Assembly (NCBI GenBank): GCA_934489915.1
Contig: CAKSSZ010000003.1
Span: 1-31,286 of the forward strand
From: an uncultured Clostridia bacterium
GTDB lineage: Bacteria; Bacillota; Clostridia; HGM11514
Direction: 5' to 3'
Length of the DNA: 31,286 nucleotides
Part shown: piece after piece, positions 14,367 through 21,308 of the stretch
How the letters are laid out: each line of letters begins with the position of its first letter
Numbering within the stretch: the stretch's first letter is position 1
The notes under the pieces: generated by a model
What the model was told of the DNA's origin: nothing
The model's input: the letters and a program-made list of their open reading frames with translations, nothing else
The model's database searches: none
Translations under genes and position numbers: made by a program

Positions 14367-15194
14367 TTAAAACCACTTTTTCTTTTTAAAAATCATAATG
14401 CTGACCAAACAGCTTAAAATGCTAAGAAGTACCACAAACAGATAACCAAACCGCCAGCCGAATTCCGGCATTTTCAGGTTCATGCCGTACCATCCTGCAA
14501 TCAGGGTAAGGGGAGAAAAAACGGTAGTAATGACTGTGAAAATCCGCATAATATTGTTTTGCTCAATATCAATTTGCGCCTGGTAGGCTTCTCGAATCTG
14601 AGTGGTGTATTCCCGCAGGTGCAGTGTATTTTGCAGCAGCCGATCCAAGTGGCGGTCAATGCCGGCCAGCTGTTCCCGCTCCTCCGGAGTGAAGGAGAGG
14701 GACTGATTGGTGCATAACTGTTCCGTAATCATCCCCAGCTGCTCGTAGTACCGTTTGATTTTTAAAAGCCGATGACGGAGCAGCATGATTTGATTTAATT
14801 CCTTTAGCTCTGTTTTACGCTTGAGTAAAAGCCGATCCTCCAAAGCGGTGGCTTGTTCCTCTATGGACTCCAAAGCGTAATAATCCTCGGCTGTGAGCCG
14901 TGCGAAAAATTCCAGCAATGCTCCGGGAGCCGGGATATTGGGCGGGATCTCTTGTAATATCCGCCGTGCGTGCCCTTTCCCTGCAAAGGCAAGGAGGGTG
15001 TCTCCCTTCCAATACAAAAAAATCCGTTCTTCCCGTTCCTCTTGCTTTTTCGTATTGCGCACCGGAAAGGAAAGTAGCAGTCCCCCTTGATACGGACGGC
15101 AGATTTGCCGCCGAGTGCGCAATAAGGGTAATGCGGCGTTCCCTAAGGCTTCCTTCAAGGTCTCCTGAGAGGGAGCCGGTTTGATTTGAATCAT
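14367..15194 (-). CDS. CorA-like magnesium (divalent cation) transporter
   Basis: This 275-residue protein ends in two transmembrane helices. The first one closes with YGMN (GMN at 237-239), the signature of the CorA pore, followed by LKMPEFGW, which is where the MPEL loop lies in CorA. The last residues KKKKWF match the basic C-terminus of the family. The N-terminal cytoplasmic part (about 200 residues) is alpha/beta followed by long helices with a charged coiled-coil look. At 275 residues it is short compared with about 315, mostly in the N-terminal domain. It sits 37 bp after the MATE gene on the same strand, with AAAGGAGG about 8 bases before the ATG, and shares the terminator at 14307-14346. 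Transported ion: magnesium, cobalt or nickel are all possible. Confidence 0.9.
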   Translation of the reverse strand: MIQIKPAPSQETLKEALGNAALPLLRTRRQICRPYQGGLLLSFPVRNTKKQEEREERIFLYWKGDTLLAFAGKGHARRILQEIPPNIPAPGALLEFFARLTAEDYYALESIEEQATALEDRLLLKRKTELKELNQIMLLRHRLLKIKRYYEQLGMITEQLCTNQSLSFTPEEREQLAGIDRHLDRLLQNTLHLREYTTQIREAYQAQIDIEQNNIMRIFTVITTVFSPLTLIAGWYGMNLKMPEFGWRFGYLFVVLLSILSCLVSIMIFKKKKWF

Positions 15195-15231
15195 AAATTA
15201 CGACCTCCTTTCGGCTGAAGCAATGATTGAC

Positions 15232-16602
15232 TTAGTTTACTGTTTGTTGTCCGTACAGCCAATGCTTTTGAAATCCAAAATAGTAAACCAATGCCATCGC
15301 CAGGCTGAGGAGGTAGGAGATGGGATAAGAATAAAAGATGATTTCAATTTTATCAAAAATAGGGAGCACGGTATAAATCCAAACCAACCGAGATATGCAA
15401 ACTCCAAACACGGACAGAACCATTGGTACAAAGGAGGAGCCGCAGCCGCGGGTGATGGAGCAAAGCCCCTCAAACCCGGTGTATAAAAATATGGTCGGGA
15501 TTAAAATGATCAGCCGTTCCATGCCGGCGTTGATGACTGCCGGATCCTCGTTGAACAGGTGCAGGAGCGGGCGGCCGAACAGAGTGGTAAGCAACCCTAA
15601 TACGCAAACAATCCCCATCGAAAGTGCCGTACATTGCAGGGCGCCTTTTTTGATTCTTTCCCAATTTTTTGCCCCATAGTTTTGACTGGAAAAGGTGATA
15701 ATGGCGGCGCTCAGCGCACCGGTTACCTGGAATAAACATCCGTCAATATTGCTGGACGCAGTACAGCCTGCAATCATAGTAGAACCAAATTGGTTGATGG
15801 AGGCTTGGATACAGATGTTGGAGACAGAAAACATGGTACTCTGAATGCTTGCCGGAATGCCCAATTGTAAAATCCGCTTTACGATCATGGGGTTGAGCTG
15901 CAAATGCCGGAAGGAAAGACGGCAAACACCGTCCGCCCGCAGTAATGCAACGGTAGCTAACACGGCGGAAACAGCCTGTGACACAATGGTTGCAATTGCA
16001 ACGCCGGCAACACTCATTCGAGCGCCGATGACCAAAATCAGATTTAAGATAACATTAATCATCCCGGAAACCACCAGGAATAACAAAGGATTGCGGGAGT
16101 CTCCCTCCGCCCTCAAAATGCCTGCGCTGAAACAATAAATTGAGTTGGGGATGGAGCCGCAAAAGAAAATACGGGTGTAAAGCAGGGTTTGGTCATAAAT
16201 ATCAGCCGGCACATGGGTGGCGGTCAGCAGTGCGGGCGACAGCACAAGCCCCAGTACACAGAGGATTGCCCCGATGATGATGGAAAGCGCATAAGTGGTA
16301 TGAATTGATTTTTCTAAATTTTTTCCGTCGGACGCACCGAAATATTGGGCGACAATAATGCTGCCGCCGTTTACAAAACCCATCAGGAAACCATTCAGTA
16401 ACCCTACAATCATCCCGGCGGTACCAACGGCTGCGAGAGACAGGGCACTGTCAAACCGACCGACGACGGCGGAATCGGCAATATTATAGAGCTGCTGCAG
16501 CAGATTGGTAAAAATCAGCGGCAGTGCAAACAGCATCATTTGTTTTTGCACGGCTCCCCGGGTCATATCTACATTTTGTGTGAAAATTGAAGCCTTCCTC
16601 AT
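15232..16602 (-). CDS. MATE family efflux transporter
   Basis: This 456-residue membrane protein has about twelve transmembrane segments in two similar halves, as usual in MATE exporters. Its N-terminal region (MTRGAVQKQMMLFALPLIF, then LLQQLYNIADSAVVGRF) is the typical first helix of the DinF/NorM-type clostridial family. MATE proteins export cationic drugs or metabolites, coupled to sodium or protons. The ATG at 16602 has AGGAGGA at 9 bases; a longer frame upstream to 16713 would read through the hairpin terminator of the preceding gene and was rejected. It is followed after 37 bp by corA, so the two are probably in one transcript. No neighbouring regulator was seen. Confidence 0.93.
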   Translation of the reverse strand: MRKASIFTQNVDMTRGAVQKQMMLFALPLIFTNLLQQLYNIADSAVVGRFDSALSLAAVGTAGMIVGLLNGFLMGFVNGGSIIVAQYFGASDGKNLEKSIHTTYALSIIIGAILCVLGLVLSPALLTATHVPADIYDQTLLYTRIFFCGSIPNSIYCFSAGILRAEGDSRNPLLFLVVSGMINVILNLILVIGARMSVAGVAIATIVSQAVSAVLATVALLRADGVCRLSFRHLQLNPMIVKRILQLGIPASIQSTMFSVSNICIQASINQFGSTMIAGCTASSNIDGCLFQVTGALSAAIITFSSQNYGAKNWERIKKGALQCTALSMGIVCVLGLLTTLFGRPLLHLFNEDPAVINAGMERLIILIPTIFLYTGFEGLCSITRGCGSSFVPMVLSVFGVCISRLVWIYTVLPIFDKIEIIFYSYPISYLLSLAMALVYYFGFQKHWLYGQQTVN

Positions 16603-16627
16603 AGTTTGCTTCCTCCTGATGAAATAT

Positions 16628-16656
16628 AAGCGGGATACCCTACGGATATCCCGCTT
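16628..16656 (-). terminator. Hairpin terminator downstream of the sugar ATPase gene
   Basis: AAGCGGGATA (16628-16637) pairs with TATCCCGCTT (16647-16656) over 10 bp. In the minus direction it is followed by an A/T-rich rather than pure U tract (ATATTTC), so partial read-through into the MATE gene is likely. Confidence 0.6.
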
Positions 16657-16678
16657 CTCAAATTCCCGGTTACGTCTT

Positions 16679-17788
16679 TTAGTGAATGACTGCTTTTTCT
16701 GTTTCTTTGTCAAACAGATGAACCTTTGTCATGTCAAATCCAACCTTGATTACATCGCCAACCTTGGTGGTGGATCTGGGATTTACTCTTGCAACAAAAG
16801 GACTGTTTTCAATATTCATGTACAGGAAGGTTTCAGAACCCATCATTTCCGTTACGGTTACATCGGCAGTAACGATACTGTCGGGGAAAGCGGAAATGTA
16901 GCTTTCTTCATCATGAATTCCTTCCGGACGCAGACCCATTACCATGGTCTTGCCTGCGTATTGCTTTAATTCTTCCGTTACTTTCCCTTCCGGCAGAGCC
17001 AGGCGGGCATTGCCGAAGCACAGGGAATACTTACCGCCGTTTTCTTCTAAAACAACATCAATAAAGTTCATTTGAGGACTGCCCATGAAACCGGCAACAA
17101 AGATGTTAGCGGGCTTATCGTACAGCACTTGGGGAGAATCAACCTGTTGGATAAAGCCGTCCTTCATAACAACGATCCGGCTGCCCATGGTCATTGCTTC
17201 TGTCTGGTCATGGGTTACATAAATAAAAGTAGTTTGCAGCTTAACGTGCAGCTTGCTGATCTCACTTCTCATCTGAACTCTCAGCTTAGCATCCAGGTTA
17301 GAGAGAGGTTCATCCATCAGGAATACCTTAGGTTCACGCACAATGGCACGTCCCAGCGCAACTCTCTGCCGCTGACCGCCGGATAACGCCTTGGGCTTTC
17401 TGTCCAGCAGATATTCAATGCCTAAAATTTTAGCGGCTTCTGTTACTCTTCTTTTGATTTCATCCTTGGGAACCTTGCGCAGCTTTAAGCCGAATGCCAT
17501 ATTGTCAAACACAGACATATGAGGATAGAGTGCATAGTTTTGGAATACCATTGCGATATCACGATCCTTGGGAGCCATATCGTTGACCAGTTTTCCGTCA
17601 ATGTACAGCTCACCGGAGGAGATTTCCTCCAGACCAGCAATCATTCTGAGAGTTGTGGATTTACCACAGCCGGAGGGACCTACCAGCACGATAAATTCCT
17701 TGTCTGCAATGTCCAGACAAAAGTCACTGACTGCGGTTACGCCCCCTGCGTAGATTTTATAGATGTTTTTAAGATTCAACTCTGACAT
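16679..17788 (-). CDS. ugpC: Sugar ABC importer ATPase, MsmX/UgpC family
   Basis: This 369-residue protein is a CUT1-type carbohydrate importer ATPase. Walker A is GPSGCGKST (37-45), Q-loop VFQNYALYPH, signature LSGGQRQR from 135, Walker B VFLMDEP (D159, E160), D-loop SNLDAKLR, H-switch VTHDQTEAM. The last 130 residues form the TOBE/OB regulatory domain (MGLRPEGIH). In Firmicutes one such ATPase commonly serves several sugar ABC systems; here no permease or binding protein lies next to it, which fits that role. Start: AAGGAGG lies 11 bases before the ATG. It has a 230-bp upstream region of its own (17789-18018), so it is probably controlled separately from the MATE gene downstream. Confidence 0.95.
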   Translation of the reverse strand: MSELNLKNIYKIYAGGVTAVSDFCLDIADKEFIVLVGPSGCGKSTTLRMIAGLEEISSGELYIDGKLVNDMAPKDRDIAMVFQNYALYPHMSVFDNMAFGLKLRKVPKDEIKRRVTEAAKILGIEYLLDRKPKALSGGQRQRVALGRAIVREPKVFLMDEPLSNLDAKLRVQMRSEISKLHVKLQTTFIYVTHDQTEAMTMGSRIVVMKDGFIQQVDSPQVLYDKPANIFVAGFMGSPQMNFIDVVLEENGGKYSLCFGNARLALPEGKVTEELKQYAGKTMVMGLRPEGIHDEESYISAFPDSIVTADVTVTEMMGSETFLYMNIENSPFVARVNPRSTTKVGDVIKVGFDMTKVHLFDKETEKAVIH

Positions 17789-17922
17789 GAATAAAATTCC
17801 TCCTTAAAAGTATATGCCGACCCCGCCCATCGGGGCGATGAAAAATCTATGATAATACTATATCATAAAATCGAAAAAAAAGACATTCTCTTTTTACACA
17901 AAAATCAAAAAAATATTTAGTA

Positions 17923-17963
17923 ACTTTGCATAAACAAAGTGCTTCAATGTGCAAAGACACTTT
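17923..17963. repeat. Interleaved inverted repeats in the ugpC-rsuA intergenic region
   Basis: The 230-bp gap 17789-18018 separates the ugpC start from the rsuA stop, both on the minus strand. CTTTGCA (17924-17930) is complementary to TGCAAAG (17950-17956), and AAAGTG (17936-17941) to CACTTT (17958-17963), in alternating order; ACTTTG/CAAAGT (17923-17940) also form a short dyad. They could be the end signal of rsuA or operators for ugpC. No confident -10/-35 pair was found for ugpC. Confidence 0.4.
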
Positions 17964-18018
17964 TATAGATCAGTAGTTTGTGGTCATATTGCATAAATTT
18001 ACAATAAAACCCATTTTT

Positions 18019-18744
18019 CTATTTTCCAATGGCAGCCCTCAAATCAGCCTGTTCCCGTGCTGTCAGTTCCCGAAGGGTGCCAAGGGGCAAAGATGGATCC
18101 AGCCGGAGAGGACCGATCTCGAGACGTTTTAAAAAGGTCACCCGGCAGTTCACTGCCTCAAACATTCGCTTGACTTGATGAAACCGCCCTTCATACAGAA
18201 TCAGCTCGGCGGAGGAATGCTCCCCGGAGGTGAGAACGGTTAGTTCTGCGGGGAGGGTGGGGGTGCCGTCAGACAACAAAATGCCGCAGGCAAACAAGGT
18301 GCGGTGCAGGTCGGTGACGGCGCCTTCTGTTTCTACATAATATTTTTTGGGAATGTGCCGCTTAGGGGAGAGAATCATATGGGTCAACTCTCCGTCATTG
18401 GTGAGCAGCACAAAGCCCTCCGTGTCCTGATCCAGCCGCCCCACCGGGTAGGGGGCGAAGGGGCGATATTCCGGCGGCAGCAGATCGCATACCGTTTTCC
18501 AGCAGCGATCCTCCGTGGCGCAAATGACCCCGGTGGGTTTATTCATCATCAGGTAAACAAATTGCCGCAGGCGCACCGGTGTGCCGTCTATGCAAAGGGA
18601 GAGGGTCTCCGCTTCAAATTTTTCGGAAGGATCCGTTAAGATATGCCCGTGAGAAGAGATGCGGCCGCTGCGAATCATTTTTTTGGCTTCCGATCGGGTT
18701 GCCAGGCCGGCGTTGGTGATTAGATAATCCAGTCTCTTTTGCAT
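18019..18744 (-). CDS. rsuA: RsuA-family 16S rRNA pseudouridine synthase
   Basis: This 241-residue protein carries an N-terminal S4 RNA-binding domain (RLDYLITNAGLATRSEAKKM, residues 4-23 and beyond) and the catalytic domain of the RsuA/RluB/RluE group. The active-site motif is VGRLDQDTEG, with catalytic aspartate D105. YYVETEG and GRFHQVKRMF are the remaining family blocks. By similarity it isomerises U516 of 16S rRNA or a related site; close family members modify 23S rRNA, so the exact target is inferred. The ATG at 18744 is preceded by AAAGGGGG; the long upstream frame to 18891 overlaps the preceding gene and was rejected. A possible promoter lies just upstream. Confidence 0.93.
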   Translation of the reverse strand: MQKRLDYLITNAGLATRSEAKKMIRSGRISSHGHILTDPSEKFEAETLSLCIDGTPVRLRQFVYLMMNKPTGVICATEDRCWKTVCDLLPPEYRPFAPYPVGRLDQDTEGFVLLTNDGELTHMILSPKRHIPKKYYVETEGAVTDLHRTLFACGILLSDGTPTLPAELTVLTSGEHSSAELILYEGRFHQVKRMFEAVNCRVTFLKRLEIGPLRLDPSLPLGTLRELTAREQADLRAAIGK

Positions 18745-18775
18745 GAAATTCCCCCTTTGGTGTACGTTCTTTTCC

Positions 18776-18804
18776 ATTATACCATAAAGGTGCGGCGGGT
18801 TCAA
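18776..18804 (-). promoter_or_regulatory. Candidate promoter of rsuA
   Basis: On the minus strand TTGAAC (18804-18799), 17-bp spacer and TATAAT (18781-18776), with TG one base before the -10 (extended -10). The -35 overlaps the stop codon of the lipoprotein gene. Confidence 0.6.
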
Positions 18805-19196
18805 GGAAAATCCGAAAAGCTTTCCATAAATCCGTCCAGCGCAACGGTGGAGATATCTCCGCCAATGAAATTGGCGCCGTAGAGCAGGCAATTGGCACGC
18901 ACATCCTCCCGATGAGGATAATTGATGACGGAAAAGGTGAGCCTGGTTACCTGCTTTCCCCAGTAAGGCGAAAGAGTAAACCCATCCTTTTCCAACAAGG
19001 CTTGGTATTGCTCATAGACCGGTGTGGGGGAATCGGGCAGCTGCAAAACCGTTTCTTCTATGGGGTGGGGATCAACAGCGATGCCGTAAGACGCCAGAAA
19101 ATCAAGGCAGAGCTGCACCTGCGCCTCCCCGGAAGTGGGAGCGCAGCAGGCTGTGAGTATGGGCAAAAGCAAACAAAGAACAACCATTCGTTTCAT
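18801..19196 (-). CDS. DUF4830-like lipoprotein
   Basis: This 131-residue protein starts with a lipoprotein signal (MKRMVVLCLLLPILTACC; lipobox LTAC, C17 lipidated), so the mature protein should be anchored on the outside of the membrane. The rest fits the DUF4830 pattern: FLASYGIAVDPHPIEE, then VYEQYQALLEKDGF-L-PY-GK, VINYP, VRANCLLY, and the C-terminal FIGGDISTVALDGFM. The function of the family is not known; it occurs in Clostridia as single small exported proteins. It is upstream of rsuA on the same strand with a 56-bp gap, but rsuA seems to have its own promoter. Start ATG has AGAGAGGTG about 10 bases upstream. No promoter was identified with confidence. Confidence 0.78.
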   Translation of the reverse strand: MKRMVVLCLLLPILTACCAPTSGEAQVQLCLDFLASYGIAVDPHPIEETVLQLPDSPTPVYEQYQALLEKDGFTLSPYWGKQVTRLTFSVINYPHREDVRANCLLYGANFIGGDISTVALDGFMESFSDFP

Positions 19197-19310
19197 GAAA
19201 AGGGCACCTCTCTTTCAAGAAAAGAATATGCCGGATATTTTGTTAAATTACCAATGTAAAAAAGCATTTTTTGTGCAGAACGTCAAAAATTAAAAAAATT
19301 GCAAAATCCC

Positions 19311-19339
19311 TTGTTTTTTGAAACAATATGTGGTATCAT
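19311..19339 (+). promoter_or_regulatory. Promoter of the LacI operon
   Basis: TTGTTT (19311-19316), 17-bp spacer, TATCAT (19334-19339). The -35 is 4 of 6 to consensus and the -10 is 5 of 6. It is overlapped at its 3' end by the operator at 19339-19352, so the predicted transcription start lies within the operator. Confidence 0.65.
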
Positions 19340-19352
19340 GTAAACGGTTACA
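19339..19352 (+). promoter_or_regulatory. cre/LacI-type operator
   Basis: TGTAAACGGTTACA matches the catabolite-responsive element consensus TGWAANCGNTNWCA at every position and is a TGTAA/TTACA dyad around a central CG. It lies over the transcription start, where bound CcpA or the LacI-family product of the operon would block transcription. Which of the two binds cannot be told from sequence. Confidence 0.82.
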
Positions 19353-19354
19353 TA

Positions 19355-19471
19355 AAAGGAGATGAGAGTTACCGTTCCCTGTAGCTGCGCTCTGTTTCAC
19401 AGCGGAGCGCAGCAGGGAAGGCCCTCTTATTGAAGCTTGCCCTGCGGATAAGAGGAATGCAGCAGCAGGGC
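19355..19471 (+). ncRNA. Structured 5' leader of the lacI-type transcript
   Basis: The 5' untranslated region of about 140 nt has three parts. AAAGGAGATGA (19355-19365) is a near-complete anti-SD complement with no usable start codon behind it. Then a strong hairpin: GCTGCGCTC (19384-19392) with GAGCGCAGC (19405-19413), extended by TTCCCT/AGGGAA (19375-19380, 19414-19419). Then two interleaved stems: CCTCTTAT (19423-19430) with ATAAGAGG (19448-19455), and GCCCTGC (19439-19445) with GCAGGGC (19465-19471), giving an H-type pseudoknot order that ends 5 nt before the GGAG of the gene. No known riboswitch was recognised. Confidence 0.45.
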
Positions 19472-19486
19472 GGAATGGAGTTTTTT

Positions 19487-20494
19487 ATGGCAAGTATTCA
19501 GGATGTTGCCAAATCGGCGGGGGTTTCTGTGGCCACTGTATCACGGGTGATCAACGGGAACTGCAAGGTTCGGCCGGAGACGGAGATGGCGGTTCGCCAG
19601 GCGATGGAGAAATTTCGGTATCATCCGAATTTTTCGGCAAGGAATCTACGCCGTATGGAGACCAAAACTGTTTTGGTGCTGATGTCTACCATTGTGAATC
19701 CTTTTTTGGCAAAGGTGGTCAAGGTGATTGAGGATGTGGGGATGACGCATGGGTATCATACCATGATCTGTACCACCTATGACGACGCTGTGCGGGAGGA
19801 AGCTTATATGGAGCTGCTGCGCAAGCGCTTTGCTGATGGGGCGATTTTGATCGGGACAAGGCTCAAAGCAACGGAGCTGAGAAAGCTGCGTCAGCAGGTA
19901 CCCATGGTGCAATGCAGCGAGTTTATCCCAAATTTAATGATCCCCTACGTAACCATTGATAATCGTCGGGCGGGGTATGACGCAACCAGACACTTGCTGT
20001 CCTTAGGGCGCAGGCGGATTGTACATATTACCGGGGATGATCAGGCAAGCTCCTCACAGCTGCGGCTGGAAGGATATCAGGCGGCACTGGAGGAAATGGG
20101 TGTGCCTTGTTCTCCGGAGCTGGTAGTGCATGGAAATTACGGATATCGGAATGCTTTTTCACGGATGCAGGAGCTGATCCGTCGTGGCGTCTCCTTTGAC
20201 GGGGTGTTTGCCGATTCGGATCGGATGGCAGCCGGCGCTATTCATGCACTGGAGGAAGCGGGGCGCTGCGTGCCGGAGGAAGTGGCGGTGGTTGGCTTTG
20301 ATGATACGGATGTCAGCTACCTGGTCAAGCCGCATATTACGTCCGTTTTTCAGTCCGGCAAGGAAATGGGCGAAGCAGCGGCGGAGATTTTATGGAAGAT
20401 GATTGAGGGGAAGGATGTGTGCGAGCGCATTATTCTGCCCCATAAATTGATGATTCGGGAATCAACGGTGTCGGGAAATCATAGAGAGGAATGA
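19487..20494 (+). CDS. LacI family transcriptional regulator
   Basis: This 335-residue protein has an N-terminal LacI helix-turn-helix (IQDVAKSAGVSVATVSRVIN) with hinge helix (NFSARNLRR), followed by a periplasmic-binding-protein-like effector domain (VLMSTIVNPFLAKVVKVIED, then DGAILIGTR, and VAVVGFDDTDVSYLVKPHIT near the end). Such proteins repress sugar catabolic genes until a sugar or sugar phosphate binds. Start at ATG 19487: family proteins begin right at the HTH, and GGAG lies 6 bases before; the TTG-initiated extension from 19430 runs through leader hairpins. It is first in a transcript with two sugar isomerase-like genes and probably controls them and itself through TGTAAACGGTTACA at 19339-19352. 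The effector is unknown. Confidence 0.95.
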   Translation: MASIQDVAKSAGVSVATVSRVINGNCKVRPETEMAVRQAMEKFRYHPNFSARNLRRMETKTVLVLMSTIVNPFLAKVVKVIEDVGMTHGYHTMICTTYDDAVREEAYMELLRKRFADGAILIGTRLKATELRKLRQQVPMVQCSEFIPNLMIPYVTIDNRRAGYDATRHLLSLGRRRIVHITGDDQASSSQLRLEGYQAALEEMGVPCSPELVVHGNYGYRNAFSRMQELIRRGVSFDGVFADSDRMAAGAIHALEEAGRCVPEEVAVVGFDDTDVSYLVKPHITSVFQSGKEMGEAAAEILWKMIEGKDVCERIILPHKLMIRESTVSGNHREE

Positions 20495-20499
20495 GAATA

Positions 20500-21225
20500 A
20501 TGGGTTTTTATATTCAATTGTATTCGCTGCGTGAGGCAGCGCAGCAGGACTTTAAAGGAATGTTGGAGCGGGTGGCAAAAATCGGCTATGCAGGTGTTGA
20601 ATTTGCAGGCTACGGCGGTCTGAGCGGAGAAGAAATGGCCGCACTGCTCAAACGGCTGGGGTTGGAGGCGCCCTCTTCCCACATCAGTGCAGGTCGGCTG
20701 GATTCGGATTTTGAGGGTGAGGCGGCATTTTTAAAGACCATCGGCGCCAAATATGCGGTTCTTCCTTATTATGAAATGAAAACCGATGAGGACGCATTGG
20801 CGGCGGCGGAATTATTTGAACGGTATGCATTGGCATTTCAGGAGCATGGTCTGGTGTTTGCTTATCATAACCACGGTCATGAATTTGAGAAGGGTGCATC
20901 CGGGAAATATTTTATGGATTTGATTTTAGAGCATGCGCCCCATGTGATGCTGGAGCTGGATTTATACTGGGTACAGTATGCAGGCGTGGATGTTGCGGCG
21001 TATATTCAAAAGTGGCAGGATCGGATTGTAATGCTGCATATCAAGGATATTGAAAATATGGAGACAAAGCGCTGCGTTGACGCCGGTACGGGGATGCTGG
21101 ATTTTGCTGCTCTGCGGGATTTGGCGACCCACAGCGAATATGCGATTTACGAGCAGGAGGAATATGATGTTTCCTGCTGGGACAGCGCAGAAAAATCCTT
21201 TGAACATATGAAGGGAATTTTTTAA
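20500..21225 (+). CDS. Sugar phosphate isomerase/epimerase, xylose-isomerase-like TIM barrel
   Basis: This 241-residue protein is of the AP-endonuclease-2/xylose isomerase-like TIM-barrel family. Metal and active-site blocks are visible: GVEFAGY (strand 2 Glu), AYHNHGHEF (His/Glu), MLELDLYWVQYAG (Asp/Glu of strand 6), MLHIKDI and YEQEEY with the last glutamate. These bind a divalent metal and mediate isomerisation or epimerisation of keto-aldo sugars; the substrate is not predictable. The ATG at 20500 has AGAGAGGA at 9 bases; an ATG at 20491 (ATGA-overlapping the regulator's stop) lies directly on that site. Either way it is tightly coupled to the LacI gene. It lacks a signal peptide. Confidence 0.9.
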   Translation: MGFYIQLYSLREAAQQDFKGMLERVAKIGYAGVEFAGYGGLSGEEMAALLKRLGLEAPSSHISAGRLDSDFEGEAAFLKTIGAKYAVLPYYEMKTDEDALAAAELFERYALAFQEHGLVFAYHNHGHEFEKGASGKYFMDLILEHAPHVMLELDLYWVQYAGVDVAAYIQKWQDRIVMLHIKDIENMETKRCVDAGTGMLDFAALRDLATHSEYAIYEQEEYDVSCWDSAEKSFEHMKGIF

Positions 21226-21290
21226 GTCTGCAAACCCTCGGTTCCTTTCCGCAGACCGGGGAAAGTTACTATCAGCCGTAGCGGAGCGGC
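21226..21290 (+). promoter_or_regulatory. Structured intercistronic segment between the two TIM-barrel genes
   Basis: GTCTGC (21226-21231) pairs with GCAGAC (21251-21256), while CCTCGG (21236-21241) can pair with CCGGGG (21256-21261, one U-G), in interleaved order. GCCG (21275-21278) and CGGC (21287-21290) form a further small hairpin just before the ribosome binding site. There is no U run, so this is not a terminator; mRNA processing or differential stability is possible. Confidence 0.35.
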
Positions 21291-21308
21291 AGAATGGAGT
21301 GATGTAAA

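Noticed and set aside
19375..19419. Strong hairpin in the LacI leader as a transcription terminator or attenuator
   Set aside because: It is followed by GGCCCTC and not by a U run, so intrinsic termination is not expected.
19362..19433. A 23-codon leader peptide (starting MRVTVPCSC) before the LacI gene
   Set aside because: Its ATG is part of the Shine-Dalgarno-like sequence with no spacing, so initiation there is improbable; the hairpin codes dominate the region.
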